Origin: a virus
Reading direction: 5' to 3' (one strand)
IMG/VR virus record: IMGVR_UViG_3300045107_000127
Location: 1 to 56,865 of that record
DNA: 56,865 nt
How positions within the stretch are numbered: the first letter of the stretch is position 1; the number at the start of each line of letters is the position of its first letter. Under the pieces are notes generated by a model. The model saw only the letters and a list, made by a program, of their open reading frames with translations, was not told the DNA's origin and did no database searches. Position numbers and translations under genes: made by a program. This document shows, piece after piece, positions 22,351 to 30,405 of the stretch.

Positions 22351-24144
22351 TTACCACCCGAATTCCTTGAACAGCGTGTCGAACGGCCGTTTGTATTCTT
22401 TCTTCACGGCCTCGTCCACTTCCACGTCGAACTCGTCCTTGTACAAGTCCTGCGGACTTAACCAAGTTTCCGGTGCCCCTCTTTCGAGTTCTTTCTTGAT
22501 TTCCTCGTACACCTTCGCCTTGAACGTCTCGGTCAACTCCTCCGGCATGCCGTCGCCGACAATCGGGGCGGACCGGCCGGAGATTTCCCGGATGTACAGG
22601 GCGAAACACAGGCTCATGATCGAGTCGTCGTGGTAGCCCTTCGGTGCCTCGGCCTTCTTCGTCGCCTTGTTGAAGATGAAGTGCTTCAACTCGTACACCG
22701 TCCGGCGGCTGCGGAGGATGATGGACTTCATCAACAACCGGGTCTGGAGGGTTTCCAGCAGCATCGGCCGACTGTTCTTGGTCGTCTTCAGCCCGGCTTG
22801 GTGGTTCTCGTCGTAGTACAGGTTCTCGTAGTCCAGGTCGTGTTCGAGCTTACTCAACACGGTCAGGCCGCACTTTTCCTTTTCGACCACGCACAGGGCG
22901 GTGTTGTACATGATCCCGACCTGGGCCACGATCTGCGAGAAGATGTGCAGCGGACAGTTGTTGCTGTAGAACTGAGCGCACTGCTCGCCCGTGTTGGCGT
23001 CGATAACCTCAATCGTGGAGTTGTCGCCGTCGTCGCCGACGCCTTCGGCGGCGTCCACGCCCATGATGTACTCCCGGCCTTCAATCGGTTCCCGCCAGAC
23101 CAACATGGCGGCTTTGTCCGCTCGGGCCTGGAACTTGGTCGCCTTGTTCGCCCAATCCTCGAACAGATAGCGGACGGGTTCGATCTCCCGGACCGCCAAG
23201 TCCAGGTCGTTCAGGATGTTGGACGGGATGAACGTGTCACCACCACCGAGGAAGTCGCCCAAGACTTCCTGGGCGAAGCCCTTCTCGCCAAGCTGCGAGC
23301 GGATGACCTTCACCCACTCGTCGTCGTTGTATTCCGGGTGTTGCTTGTAATCCAACTGGATGATGTTGAAGTCGTTCTCGCCCCGCTCGGCTTGGTGGTA
23401 CATTTCCTCGTACCAGTTGCCGACGCCGTTCACCGTGGAGACGACGATAACGCTACCACCCGTGCTAATCGTCGGGAACACGTCGTTCCAGAACTTGTGC
23501 ATGTTCGGGATGAACGCCGCCTCGTCGATGATGAGGTAGGAGATAGCACGACCACGGGCAGCTTCCGGGGTGTAGAAGAACAGCTTGCAGCCCGTGTCGT
23601 TGAAAATCTTCTGGTGGTCGTTGTTCTTCTCCATCACCGGGGCCATCCAACTCGGTAGCTCCTCGATGGCCCGCTTCACGATTTCACCGGCGGCGATGGC
23701 CTCACGGTCGGTCTTCGACACGACCATGATCGTTTCGTCCATCTTGAACAAACACCGCCAGAGTGCCCAGATGGTCGTGACCGTAGTCAGACCGCCCTGC
23801 CGGAACTTACGGATGATGTTGAAGCGGTGTTCGTCGTACTTGCGGATTGCGTAACGCTGGTAGGCGTAGGTGATGAAGGGCAGAAGACCCTTCTTCGGGT
23901 GGGCGATCTTAACGTACTTGTGGCAGAAGTAGTTGAACGAGAGGGCGCAACGTTTGATCTCTAGCTGCTGCCGCTTCTCGTCGTAAGCCTCGATGGAGTC
24001 TTCCGTCTCCATCGGGTCGATGGTGTACTCGAACTTCTCAAACTCGTAGTAGTCGTCCGGGTAGTTGTCTTTGTAAAACGCCTCCAGAGAGTCGTACTTG
24101 CCCCTCCAGTTCGGGTCTACAGCATCTTGCGGTTTGTATGGCAT
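22351..24144 (-). CDS. 17: Terminase large subunit, T4 gp17-like
   Basis: 597-residue DNA packaging motor. The ATPase half has Walker A-like IIRKFRQGGLTT (110-121), Walker B SYLIIDEAAF (202-211) and the coupling motif STVNGVGNWYE (236-246). The nuclease half has the RNase-H-like acidic residues in MGVDAAEGVGDDGDNS and, near the end, GYHDDSIMSLCFALY. Length is close to T4 gp17. RBS AAGGA precedes ATG 24144. The 24175 conserved element is just upstream. A partial paralogue lies at 8731..9480. Confidence 0.96.
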   Translation of the reverse strand: MPYKPQDAVDPNWRGKYDSLEAFYKDNYPDDYYEFEKFEYTIDPMETEDSIEAYDEKRQQLEIKRCALSFNYFCHKYVKIAHPKKGLLPFITYAYQRYAIRKYDEHRFNIIRKFRQGGLTTVTTIWALWRCLFKMDETIMVVSKTDREAIAAGEIVKRAIEELPSWMAPVMEKNNDHQKIFNDTGCKLFFYTPEAARGRAISYLIIDEAAFIPNMHKFWNDVFPTISTGGSVIVVSTVNGVGNWYEEMYHQAERGENDFNIIQLDYKQHPEYNDDEWVKVIRSQLGEKGFAQEVLGDFLGGGDTFIPSNILNDLDLAVREIEPVRYLFEDWANKATKFQARADKAAMLVWREPIEGREYIMGVDAAEGVGDDGDNSTIEVIDANTGEQCAQFYSNNCPLHIFSQIVAQVGIMYNTALCVVEKEKCGLTVLSKLEHDLDYENLYYDENHQAGLKTTKNSRPMLLETLQTRLLMKSIILRSRRTVYELKHFIFNKATKKAEAPKGYHDDSIMSLCFALYIREISGRSAPIVGDGMPEELTETFKAKVYEEIKKELERGAPETWLSPQDLYKDEFDVEVDEAVKKEYKRPFDTLFKEFGW

Positions 24145-24174
24145 TTGGTGTTCCTTAAATCATAGAGCCTTTCA

Positions 24175-24201
24175 GTTACCTGGAAGTAGATAATAAGAAA
24201 C
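24175..24201. repeat. 27-bp conserved upstream element, copy 2
   Basis: Starts GTTACCTGGA and ends AATAAGAAAC; 22 of 27 bases agree with 20911..20937. It lies 31 bases upstream of the terminase start and 47 bases from the M28 peptidase start, so it could control either. Confidence 0.6.
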
Positions 24202-24247
24202 GTTCATTTTTGAACTAACTTATGGGGCATTTACGCCAGAGGGGCAA

Positions 24248-25315
24248 ATGAAGAAACTTCTATTCGTCGCCTTGATCTTCAGCACGCTGATGACGGGTGG
24301 CCTCTACCTTTACAAACAATCACACAAGAAACAACCCGAGAGCAAATACGGGCCGCAAGCCGGTCCGGTTACTCCGGTGCAACCTGTCTCGCCCGTACCT
24401 CCGGTCGGGCCGAAGACGTACACGTTCGACGACGCACTCGCCCTCGTCAACAAGGCCGACGCTACAGAATGGCTGACCTACCTCACGTCCGATGAACTCG
24501 AAGGGCGGATGTCCGGCAAGGCGGGCAACAAGCTCGCCGCCGCCTTCGCCCAAAAGAAGTTCGAGGGCTGGGGTTACAAAACCGAATTGCAAAAGTTCAA
24601 CATCCGACGGGTCAACCCCGGACCGAAGGGCGAACAGGGCGACGACTTCACGCAGAACGTGATCGCCTACAAGCCGGGGACGACCGACTACTGGATCATC
24701 GTGGGTGCCCACTTGGATCACGTCGGCTACGGCCCGGCGATGGCACTCGACCAGGGCATCGCCATTCACCCCGGTGCCGACGACAACGGCTCGGGCACGA
24801 CGGGGGTTTTACTGACGGCACAGGCGATGAGTAAGCTGCCTCCCCTGCGGCACGGCATCATCTTCGTGCTGTTCAGCGGCGAGGAGATGGGGCTGCTCGG
24901 GTCGAAGCACTACGTCTCGCAACTCGGGGCCGACAAGTTGAAGAAGATCGACCTGATGGTGAACTATGACATGATCGGTCGGCTGAAGGACAACGGCTAC
25001 GTCGAGTGCGTCGGGGCACGCAAGTCCGCCACCGTCACCAGCTTGTTGCAGAAACTCGACGGCAAGTACCCGCCGATCAAGACGCTCGACCCGAAGACCG
25101 GCGACGGCCAGGGGAACAGCGACCACGCCCCGTTCTACGACCGGGGGATTCCGGTGTGCTTCTTCTTCACGGGGATGCACCCGCAGTACCACCGGGCGAC
25201 CGATAAGGTGGCGTTGATTAACTTCGACGGCCTCGTAGCGGTTGCCAAGACGGGCATGGATTTGGTATACCAGTACGACCAGCAAGTGCTGGGCGTGAAC
25301 TCAAACAGGAAGTGA
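24248..25315 (+). CDS. Exported M28-family zinc peptidase
   Basis: 355 residues. An N-terminal membrane anchor or signal (MKKLLFVALIFSTLMTGGLY) is followed by a Pro/Val-rich linker (35-55) and the peptidase domain. Zinc ligands of M28 aminopeptidases are all visible: H155/D157 in GAHLDH, D178 in GADDNGSG, the catalytic Glu pair in SGEEMG (210-215), D241 in NYDMIGR and a final His in HPQYHRATD. SDHAPFYDRGIP is also typical. It would act outside the cytoplasm on peptides or protein. This family is rare in phages. It is first in a plus-strand operon with the ferritin-like gene. Confidence 0.9.
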   Translation: MKKLLFVALIFSTLMTGGLYLYKQSHKKQPESKYGPQAGPVTPVQPVSPVPPVGPKTYTFDDALALVNKADATEWLTYLTSDELEGRMSGKAGNKLAAAFAQKKFEGWGYKTELQKFNIRRVNPGPKGEQGDDFTQNVIAYKPGTTDYWIIVGAHLDHVGYGPAMALDQGIAIHPGADDNGSGTTGVLLTAQAMSKLPPLRHGIIFVLFSGEEMGLLGSKHYVSQLGADKLKKIDLMVNYDMIGRLKDNGYVECVGARKSATVTSLLQKLDGKYPPIKTLDPKTGDGQGNSDHAPFYDRGIPVCFFFTGMHPQYHRATDKVALINFDGLVAVAKTGMDLVYQYDQQVLGVNSNRK

Positions 25316-25320
25316 AAAGA

Positions 25321-25764
25321 ATGACTCAAGAAGAATTCCTTGCATTGATGAACGAAGACCTGAAGCGGGAGTACCAGCACATGCTGTTCTACCTCCACTC
25401 CAGTGCCCTCGTCACCGGCCTGCACCGGCACGAGATCAGCGAGTTCCTTTTCGAAGAGGCTCAGAGCGAGTTGAAACACGTCCGGGAGTTCACGGATCAA
25501 ATCCTGGCCCACGGCGGCGTGCCGCTTTTACCGAAACAAGTCACCGAAAACCTGCCGAGCTACGTCAACGGCGGGCCGAAGGAGATTCTGCAACAAGTCT
25601 TGCTAATGGAGAAAGAAGTCGTTACCATCTTCTCAGATCGTTTGAAAGAGACGGAAGGGTGGCCGGGACCGTTCGGCCAGCTTCTCCACATCTTCTACGA
25701 GGATCAGATCATGGACTCGCACAAGACGGTGCATGAAGTCCAGATGATGCTTGCGAGGTTGTAA
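25321..25764 (+). CDS. Ferritin-like diiron protein
   Basis: 147 residues from ATG 25321; the GTG at 25312 overlaps the upstream stop. It forms a four-helix bundle with iron-ligand pattern E17 (KREYQHM), E50-x-x-H53 (SELKHVRE), E98/E99 region (LMEKEVVTIF) and E127 ... H134 (YEDQIMDSHK), as in bacterioferritin and related ferritin-like proteins. It might store iron or detoxify peroxide, or carry out another diiron reaction. It follows the peptidase gene closely, suggesting co-expression. Confidence 0.78.
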   Translation: MTQEEFLALMNEDLKREYQHMLFYLHSSALVTGLHRHEISEFLFEEAQSELKHVREFTDQILAHGGVPLLPKQVTENLPSYVNGGPKEILQQVLLMEKEVVTIFSDRLKETEGWPGPFGQLLHIFYEDQIMDSHKTVHEVQMMLARL

Positions 25765-25765
25765 A

Positions 25766-26194
25766 ATGTTCGACAAGTCAGGCCCGGTTTTCGAGATGGA
25801 AGTCGTCCTTCACCGAAAGTACGGCGGGTTCCACATCGACACGGAGATGGCTCTGTGGCTGATGGAGAACCGGGGCTGGAAGGTCGTTAAAGAATCGGAA
25901 TACGATTACAACAAGAAGGGCGACTGGCCGCTTAACTACCTCGTTGAAGGCTTCTCCGACTGGTACTATCACCCCCGGTCGGAAAGCCTCGCCTTTCGCA
26001 CGCAGAAGGACTTGATCGACTGCGTTCGGGCACTGCACGAAGTTCACAAAGACGACTCCTACCCGGAGTCCTACTACGGCCACATTCACGGGTTGAAGGT
26101 GGTCAAAGTGAAAGTCTTTGCCGAAGTCGAGGACTACGACGACGGCCACGAGCGGGTCAACTGCTGGAGCGATTCCTACCGAGAGGACGACTGA
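25766..26194 (+). CDS. Hypothetical protein
   Basis: 142 residues from ATG 25766, with GCGAGG upstream. The sequence has several aromatic clusters (LNYLVEGFSDWYYHPRSESL) and an acidic end. No family is recognised. It starts 1 base after the ferritin-like stop, and its last base overlaps the next start (TGATG), so it is translated in the same operon. Confidence 0.7.
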   Translation: MFDKSGPVFEMEVVLHRKYGGFHIDTEMALWLMENRGWKVVKESEYDYNKKGDWPLNYLVEGFSDWYYHPRSESLAFRTQKDLIDCVRALHEVHKDDSYPESYYGHIHGLKVVKVKVFAEVEDYDDGHERVNCWSDSYREDD

Positions 26195-26730
26195 TGCCGA
26201 CCGAACACGAGTACAAGTATGTGATCCGCAAGGATGCCCTGGACAACGCTAAGCGACTGGCGAAGAAGGTCGAGGAGATAGAGCAGGGGTACACGGTGTT
26301 CAACAAGGGGGTTTCGGCCAGAATCCGGGTGGTGACGAAGGACAGCGGGAAGAAGAAGTATTTCTTCACTTACAAGCAGAAGGTCGGGGATCGGGTCATC
26401 GAATTAGAACAAAAACTGGACGAGCGGGACGGCCAGGAACTCTGGGCAACCTGCATCGGAAAGCTAAAGAAATACCGCTACGAACTCGAAGACAGTGTAG
26501 GGCACAAGTGGGAGTTGGATTTCTTCTACGACCCGCTACAATGCCTGTACTTCGCAATGGCGGAAGTGGAAGTCGAGGAGGGGCACGGCCGACCGGCCAC
26601 GCCAAGATTCATTAAGGACTACTTGGTGTACGAAGTCCCCTTGACAGATGACCGTTTTGCGAATAAAAGATTGGGAGACTTGGAATATGCCAAGAATCTC
26701 TACGAGACGCTTGGCAAACAAAAGGAGTGA
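26194..26730 (+). CDS. CYTH / triphosphate tunnel metalloenzyme-like
   Basis: 178 residues. The opening EHEYKYVIR has the E-x-E-x-K signature of the CYTH superfamily at residues 4-8. Later strands carry the alternating charged residues that line the tunnel: ARIRVV, KYFFTYKQKV, IELEQKL, KWELDFFY, AEVEVEE and the late DDRFANKRL. Known members hydrolyse triphosphates (inorganic, thiamine or nucleoside) or make cyclic AMP (class IV cyclase). Which one applies cannot be told. It could act in nucleotide signalling. Start codon overlaps the previous stop. Confidence 0.78.
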   Translation: MPTEHEYKYVIRKDALDNAKRLAKKVEEIEQGYTVFNKGVSARIRVVTKDSGKKKYFFTYKQKVGDRVIELEQKLDERDGQELWATCIGKLKKYRYELEDSVGHKWELDFFYDPLQCLYFAMAEVEVEEGHGRPATPRFIKDYLVYEVPLTDDRFANKRLGDLEYAKNLYETLGKQKE

Positions 26731-26733
26731 CCA

Positions 26734-27084
26734 ATGTCTAACGCAAGGACGCAACGCAGGACTGAGACGACGAAGCAGTACGAGCCGGTATCGAGCATGC
26801 CGGTGGCCCGATTTTACTACCAGGGCAGCCACAGCCACCCGATCCGCCGGACGGTGCTGATTGTGGACGAAACCCCGACCATGTTGACCGGCTACGAACT
26901 GCGTGAAGGCAAGACCATCCGCAGTTACGGGGACGCCGTGATCCGCAGCTACCGCAAGGACCGGATCGCCAAGTTCGGCGACTACAGCCGCCTCCGTAAG
27001 AACCGTCAGAACTACAACCGCAACGACAGCGAAAGCACCCTGACCAGGGCCGAGATGTTCGATCTGGTCAAGAACGGTGCGTGA
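26734..27084 (+). CDS. Hypothetical basic protein
   Basis: 116 residues with AGGAG before ATG 26734. It is basic in the N-terminal 15 residues and in the centre (AVIRSYRKDRIAKFGDYSRL). The middle strand-rich part, ARFYYQGSHSHPIRRTVLIV, looks like a small folded domain. No family is recognised; nucleic-acid binding is conceivable. It is the last gene before a control region with hairpins. Confidence 0.65.
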   Translation: MSNARTQRRTETTKQYEPVSSMPVARFYYQGSHSHPIRRTVLIVDETPTMLTGYELREGKTIRSYGDAVIRSYRKDRIAKFGDYSRLRKNRQNYNRNDSESTLTRAEMFDLVKNGA

Positions 27085-27111
27085 GGTTATTAAGCAACTT
27101 CCCTTTCCTAC

Positions 27112-27147
27112 TATGCCGCACGGTAGAATTCCTACCGATGCGGCATA
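27112..27147. repeat. Inverted repeat carrying the GCCGCACGG element
   Basis: TATGCCGCA (27112-27120) pairs with TGCGGCATA (27139-27147), and inside them GGTAG pairs with CTACC around AATTC. The sequence TATGCCGCACGGT is also found at 17931-17943. A late-type box CATAAATATCG overlaps its 3' end. It could be a terminator without U-tract or, more likely, an operator. Confidence 0.7.
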
Positions 27148-27151
27148 AATA
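27144..27151 (+). promoter_or_regulatory. T4-late-like promoter box CATAAATA
   Basis: CATAAATA differs by one base from the T4 late consensus TATAAATA. It lies 53 bases before the 27204 gene and overlaps the inverted repeat, which could block it when bound. Confidence 0.5.
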
Positions 27152-27203
27152 TCGTTGTCGCACAACTCTTTCAGATTGTGCATAGTCAACCTCGGAGGGG
27201 GAT

Positions 27204-27761
27204 ATGGACAACAAAGTAACCAAAACCGTCGAGAAGTTCACGCTGGAAGACGGCCGGATGGCCGAGCGTCACATCACTCTCAACCCAGCCGGTGAGAAGG
27301 TTGTAGAAGTCTTCGTACAAGAAAAGCTGCCGCTGAAGCTCGAAAAGCGTATCACGGAAAAGAAAAAGGAAGTCGTTCACGAGCAGAAGGTCGAAACCAT
27401 CAAGGACGGCGAAGTCGTCGAAGTGAAGGTTCTCTCGACCGAGCCGAACGTGAAGATGGAACTTCGTGAACACATCGCAAAGACCGACAAGTCTGAGATC
27501 GGGGCACTCAATTATGCTACGAAGAAGGACTTGATCGATGTAGTAACCCAGGCTGTCGTCGCCGGTGTTGCGGCTGCAAAGCCCCAGCAGGTCGCCGTTC
27601 AGCAGCCCGCCCCGGCTCCGAAGCCGCTGTTCCGGGCGCAGAGCGTTGTGGAAGAAAACGTTGCTGCCAAGAAAAAGAATGACGCCCTCTGGATCGGCGT
27701 CATGGTTATCGCACTGATCGCACAAGTCGGCTTCTTCGGCTACTTGTTGTTCGGCCAGTAA
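27204..27761 (+). CDS. C-tail-anchored membrane protein
   Basis: 185 residues. The N-terminal 100 residues are beta/charged with a striking rhythm (VVEVFVQEKLPLKLEKRITE, KDGEVVEVKVLSTEP) that I associate with planctomycete proteins. A Pro/Ala/Gln linker at 125-145 leads to one C-terminal transmembrane helix (LWIGVMVIALIAQVGFFGYL). The protein should sit on the inner membrane facing the cytoplasm. It could help lysis or block superinfection, but nothing decides. Strong RBS GGAGGGGG. A terminator follows at 27811. Confidence 0.8.
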   Translation: MDNKVTKTVEKFTLEDGRMAERHITLNPAGEKVVEVFVQEKLPLKLEKRITEKKKEVVHEQKVETIKDGEVVEVKVLSTEPNVKMELREHIAKTDKSEIGALNYATKKDLIDVVTQAVVAGVAAAKPQQVAVQQPAPAPKPLFRAQSVVEENVAAKKKNDALWIGVMVIALIAQVGFFGYLLFGQ

Positions 27762-27763
27762 CC

Positions 27764-27958
27764 ATGTGGAAATACGAACTCGTTAACTTTCCTCCAGGTA
27801 TAACAGAAGTACGGCCCGCTCAACAGAGCGGGCCGTTCGTTTATCTGGAGCTTCAATCGGTCCCGGAAATCCCGGTCGTCCCCGACGAGGACATCGCCGG
27901 GATGTTCGACCACTTATATGCCCCAGCGTTGACGAAGCCGATCCATGAACCGACCTAA
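27764..27958 (+). CDS. Doubtful short ORF
   Basis: 64 codons starting 2 bases after the previous stop. A perfect 11-bp terminator stem lies inside it and its 3' end is antisense to the 27914..28438 gene. Either it is not a gene or it makes a protein only from read-through transcripts. Residues are Pro-rich (VPEIPVVPDEDIAGMF) with no family. Confidence 0.2.
   Translation: MWKYELVNFPPGITEVRPAQQSGPFVYLELQSVPEIPVVPDEDIAGMFDHLYAPALTKPIHEPT
27811..27842 (+). terminator. Rho-independent terminator
   Basis: Stem ACGGCCCGCTC / GAGCGGGCCGT with AACA loop, followed by TCGTTT. It is 50 bases after the membrane-protein gene stop. Confidence 0.88.
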
Positions 27959-28438
27959 CTGGTTCTTGGTCTGCTCCTCGATCTCGGGCTTCAGTCGCTC
28001 CATCTCACGCTGGCCTTTCTCTTTGGCCCGCTTGTAGAGCTTGTCCACCCAGCCCTCCCACTCTTCACTCGGTACATACCCGAGCAGGTCGCCCGCTTTC
28101 TCCTCGAAGACGGTGTGGCCCTTCCACGTCACCCGCAGCTTGTTCTCAGCCGCCATCAGCTTGATCTCCATGTGGATGCCGCTGGTCGTCCCGTCGAACA
28201 GGAAGCCTTCCGTAACAACGTAGTCCTGGGTGCCGTTGAACATCGGAATCTCGTCCGGGTCGTGCAGGGCGAACGGGTCGTCCAGGTACGACATATCAAA
28301 CAACGGACTGCCCTGCCGCTGGATCGGCGTCCCGAGCGTCTTGGCGATCATGCCGAGCTTACCGCTGGCACCCATCAGGTTCTTCCGGGTGGCCTCGATC
28401 TGACGCTTCTCGGCAATCATTATCTCTTTGGGGTTCAT
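27914..28438 (-). CDS. Hypothetical protein with basic C-terminus
   Basis: 174 residues, not recognised. A helical N-terminus (MNPKEIMIAEKRQIEATRKN) precedes a strand-rich centre (YVVTEGFLFDGTTSGIHMEI) and a long charged helix at the end (EKGQREMERLKPEIEEQTKN). It could be a virion or chaperone-like protein. The ATG is 5 bases after CTAGATA with no Shine-Dalgarno. It is divergent from the metallopeptidase gene. Confidence 0.65.
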   Translation of the reverse strand: MNPKEIMIAEKRQIEATRKNLMGASGKLGMIAKTLGTPIQRQGSPLFDMSYLDDPFALHDPDEIPMFNGTQDYVVTEGFLFDGTTSGIHMEIKLMAAENKLRVTWKGHTVFEEKAGDLLGYVPSEEWEGWVDKLYKRAKEKGQREMERLKPEIEEQTKNQLGRFMDRLRQRWGI

Positions 28439-28467
28439 AATAATATCTAGGGTAGGAGGAGATTTCT

Positions 28468-30015
28468 ATGGATTGGTTACACAAACTTCGCCGCCTAGAT
28501 GAGAATCAGGCCATGCGTTTCGTTGTAAAACGGACGCCCGTCATCCGTAAGAAAGTGGTCACGCCTTCGACCGTGACCCGAAAGGTCGGCACACCGGCCG
28601 CTCCGAAAACGATCAAATACTACCTCAGCGATCCGGTGAACCCGACGCTGGTTAAGGAAGTCGTGCCGCCAGTCGTCCCGGCAAAGCCCGCCTTCAAGGT
28701 GATCGGTTACACCGGCCCCGGCTTCGCCCTCGGCACCGTCGGGGCACAGGCCGGTGGCGTGTACGTCACCGTCGCCAACGGCATCAACAACGTCAACCTT
28801 TACTCGTCGGACGCCCCGATAACCCGGTGGGCCGCTGTTTCTCAACTGAACGTGATCCCACGGGCCGGACAGATGATGAACGCCTTCTACGACCGGCGGA
28901 ACCTTGCGTTCTTCTACGACGTAGACCCGGTGACGAATAAGACCTTCTTCTGTGCCGACTCGGCCGACGTGGTATCCCACGAACTCGGCCACGCCATCCT
29001 CGACTCCTACCGCCCGGAGTTGTGGAACATGGTTTCACTGGAGGTATGGGCATTCCACGAAGCGTTCGGGGACTTCTGGTCCGCCATGAACGCAATCATG
29101 TGCGACGAGGCCATCGCCTATTTACTGAATCAAACCGGGGGCAACCTCCGCACGGGCAACTTGTGCAGCAACCTCGCAGAAGAGTTCGGCCTTGTCATCT
29201 GGCACCAGAAGCAGGGGAAGGGTCGGTTGAGCCAGAACTACCTACGGTGTGCGTACAACGGCTACAAGTACACCCCGCCAGCCCTGCTGGGTACGGACGG
29301 CCCGGACACTGTACTGACGGGCGAACCCCACAGCTTCTCCCGTGTCATGAGCGGGGCACTGTACGACTGTTTCGTCCGAATTTATGAGACAAACATCAAC
29401 GCCCACGGGCAGGCAGGGGCGATCAAGGTGGCCCGTGACACGATGATGCGGTATGTTCTTCGGGCGATCCGCTACATGCCTTTGAGCAACAAACTGTACG
29501 CCTCGTTCGCCAACACCCTCCTGTGGGCCGACTACACCAGCCCGCTCCGGCCGTACCACGACATGATGTGGGAGGTTTTCCAAGACCGCCAGATCATTTC
29601 GGGCGTCCAGGCCCAGGCAGTTTCGGAACAACCTTCGGCCCCAAAGTTGGTTCGGGCCTGCGATCTCTGCGTTTCCGCACAGAGCGGCCACAACCCGCTC
29701 CACCAGTTCCACTGCCACGTTCCTGAAGAAGACGGCGAGGAGCTAGGTGCGGCGTTGCATTACCTCCACACCCGAGGTAAAGTATCTCAATCGGAGTTCA
29801 CCCCGTTCGAGGTTTGTGACAACAAGATCACGAGATCGCACTTTGCCTGCGGATGCGGCTGCCGCCAACCGGCTAAATCTTCTCCCGAGTACATGAGAAG
29901 ATACAAACCGCAAAATAACGCAGGATGTGGTTGCCAACAAAACACGAACGTGGTAGAACCTAAGAAACCCGAAGTGAAACGGGGTTGCTTTACACGGTAC
30001 AAGGTGGTTAAGTAA
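28468..30015 (+). CDS. Thermolysin-like (gluzincin) metallopeptidase
   Basis: 515 residues. The zinc site is SHELGHAILD (HExxH, 171-175) with the third ligand Glu in AFHEAFGDFWSAM (E198), the layout of M4/fungalysin peptidases. NAFYDRRNLAFFYDVD before it also fits that fold. The first 75 residues are basic and Pro/Val-rich with no clear signal peptide. The C-terminal 120 residues carry many Cys (CDLCV, CGCGC, GCGCQ) in metal-site-like clusters. It may be a virion-associated or released peptidase acting on host surface proteins. RBS GGAGGAG. Confidence 0.85.
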   Translation: MDWLHKLRRLDENQAMRFVVKRTPVIRKKVVTPSTVTRKVGTPAAPKTIKYYLSDPVNPTLVKEVVPPVVPAKPAFKVIGYTGPGFALGTVGAQAGGVYVTVANGINNVNLYSSDAPITRWAAVSQLNVIPRAGQMMNAFYDRRNLAFFYDVDPVTNKTFFCADSADVVSHELGHAILDSYRPELWNMVSLEVWAFHEAFGDFWSAMNAIMCDEAIAYLLNQTGGNLRTGNLCSNLAEEFGLVIWHQKQGKGRLSQNYLRCAYNGYKYTPPALLGTDGPDTVLTGEPHSFSRVMSGALYDCFVRIYETNINAHGQAGAIKVARDTMMRYVLRAIRYMPLSNKLYASFANTLLWADYTSPLRPYHDMMWEVFQDRQIISGVQAQAVSEQPSAPKLVRACDLCVSAQSGHNPLHQFHCHVPEEDGEELGAALHYLHTRGKVSQSEFTPFEVCDNKITRSHFACGCGCRQPAKSSPEYMRRYKPQNNAGCGCQQNTNVVEPKKPEVKRGCFTRYKVVK

Positions 30016-30057
30016 CACTACCTTAAGTTCGGTCCAACCAAGCACGGAGGTTCGGTG

Positions 30058-30402
30058 ATGTCCGATCTGTTCAACGAAGCCCTGGAAGACGAAATCCTGG
30101 CCCGCCACGAGGGGTCGTTCATGACGGCCTCCGTGGATGATGACGACGACGATGACGAGTTCTACGACTCCGATCTCGACGACGATGATGACGACGACTT
30201 CGACAGCGACCTGGACGACGACGACGATTGGGATTCCGATCTCGACGATGACGACGATTGGGACTCGGACCTAGACGACGACGACTTCGACGATGACGAT
30301 GACTTCGATGATGACGACGACGACGATTGGGACTCCGATCTCGATGACGACGATGACGACGACTTCGACTCGGACCTGGACGACGACGAAGAGGATGAGT
30401 AA
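30058..30402 (+). CDS. Poly-aspartate repeat protein
   Basis: 114 residues. After a 25-residue normal start (MSDLFNEALEDEILARHEGS) the protein is almost only Asp with repeats of W/F-DSDL-DDDD: about seven copies of a 10-14 residue unit. The predicted charge is extremely negative. Such chains can mimic DNA (blocking nucleases or restriction), bind metal ions, or act as a counter-charge for basic proteins. The opposite strand reads as poly-Ser and is not a gene. RBS GGAGG precedes; the next gene starts 3 bases after the stop. Confidence 0.85.
   Translation: MSDLFNEALEDEILARHEGSFMTASVDDDDDDDEFYDSDLDDDDDDDFDSDLDDDDDWDSDLDDDDDWDSDLDDDDFDDDDDFDDDDDDDWDSDLDDDDDDDFDSDLDDDEEDE
30150..30396 (+). repeat. 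Tandem GAC/GAT repeat tract
   Basis: Degenerate repeats of GAC and GAT codons with interspersed TTC/TGG GAC TCC GAT CTC, encoding the Asp-rich units. Codon variation among units argues for selection on the protein, not recent slippage. Confidence 0.85.
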
Positions 30403-30405
30403 TCC

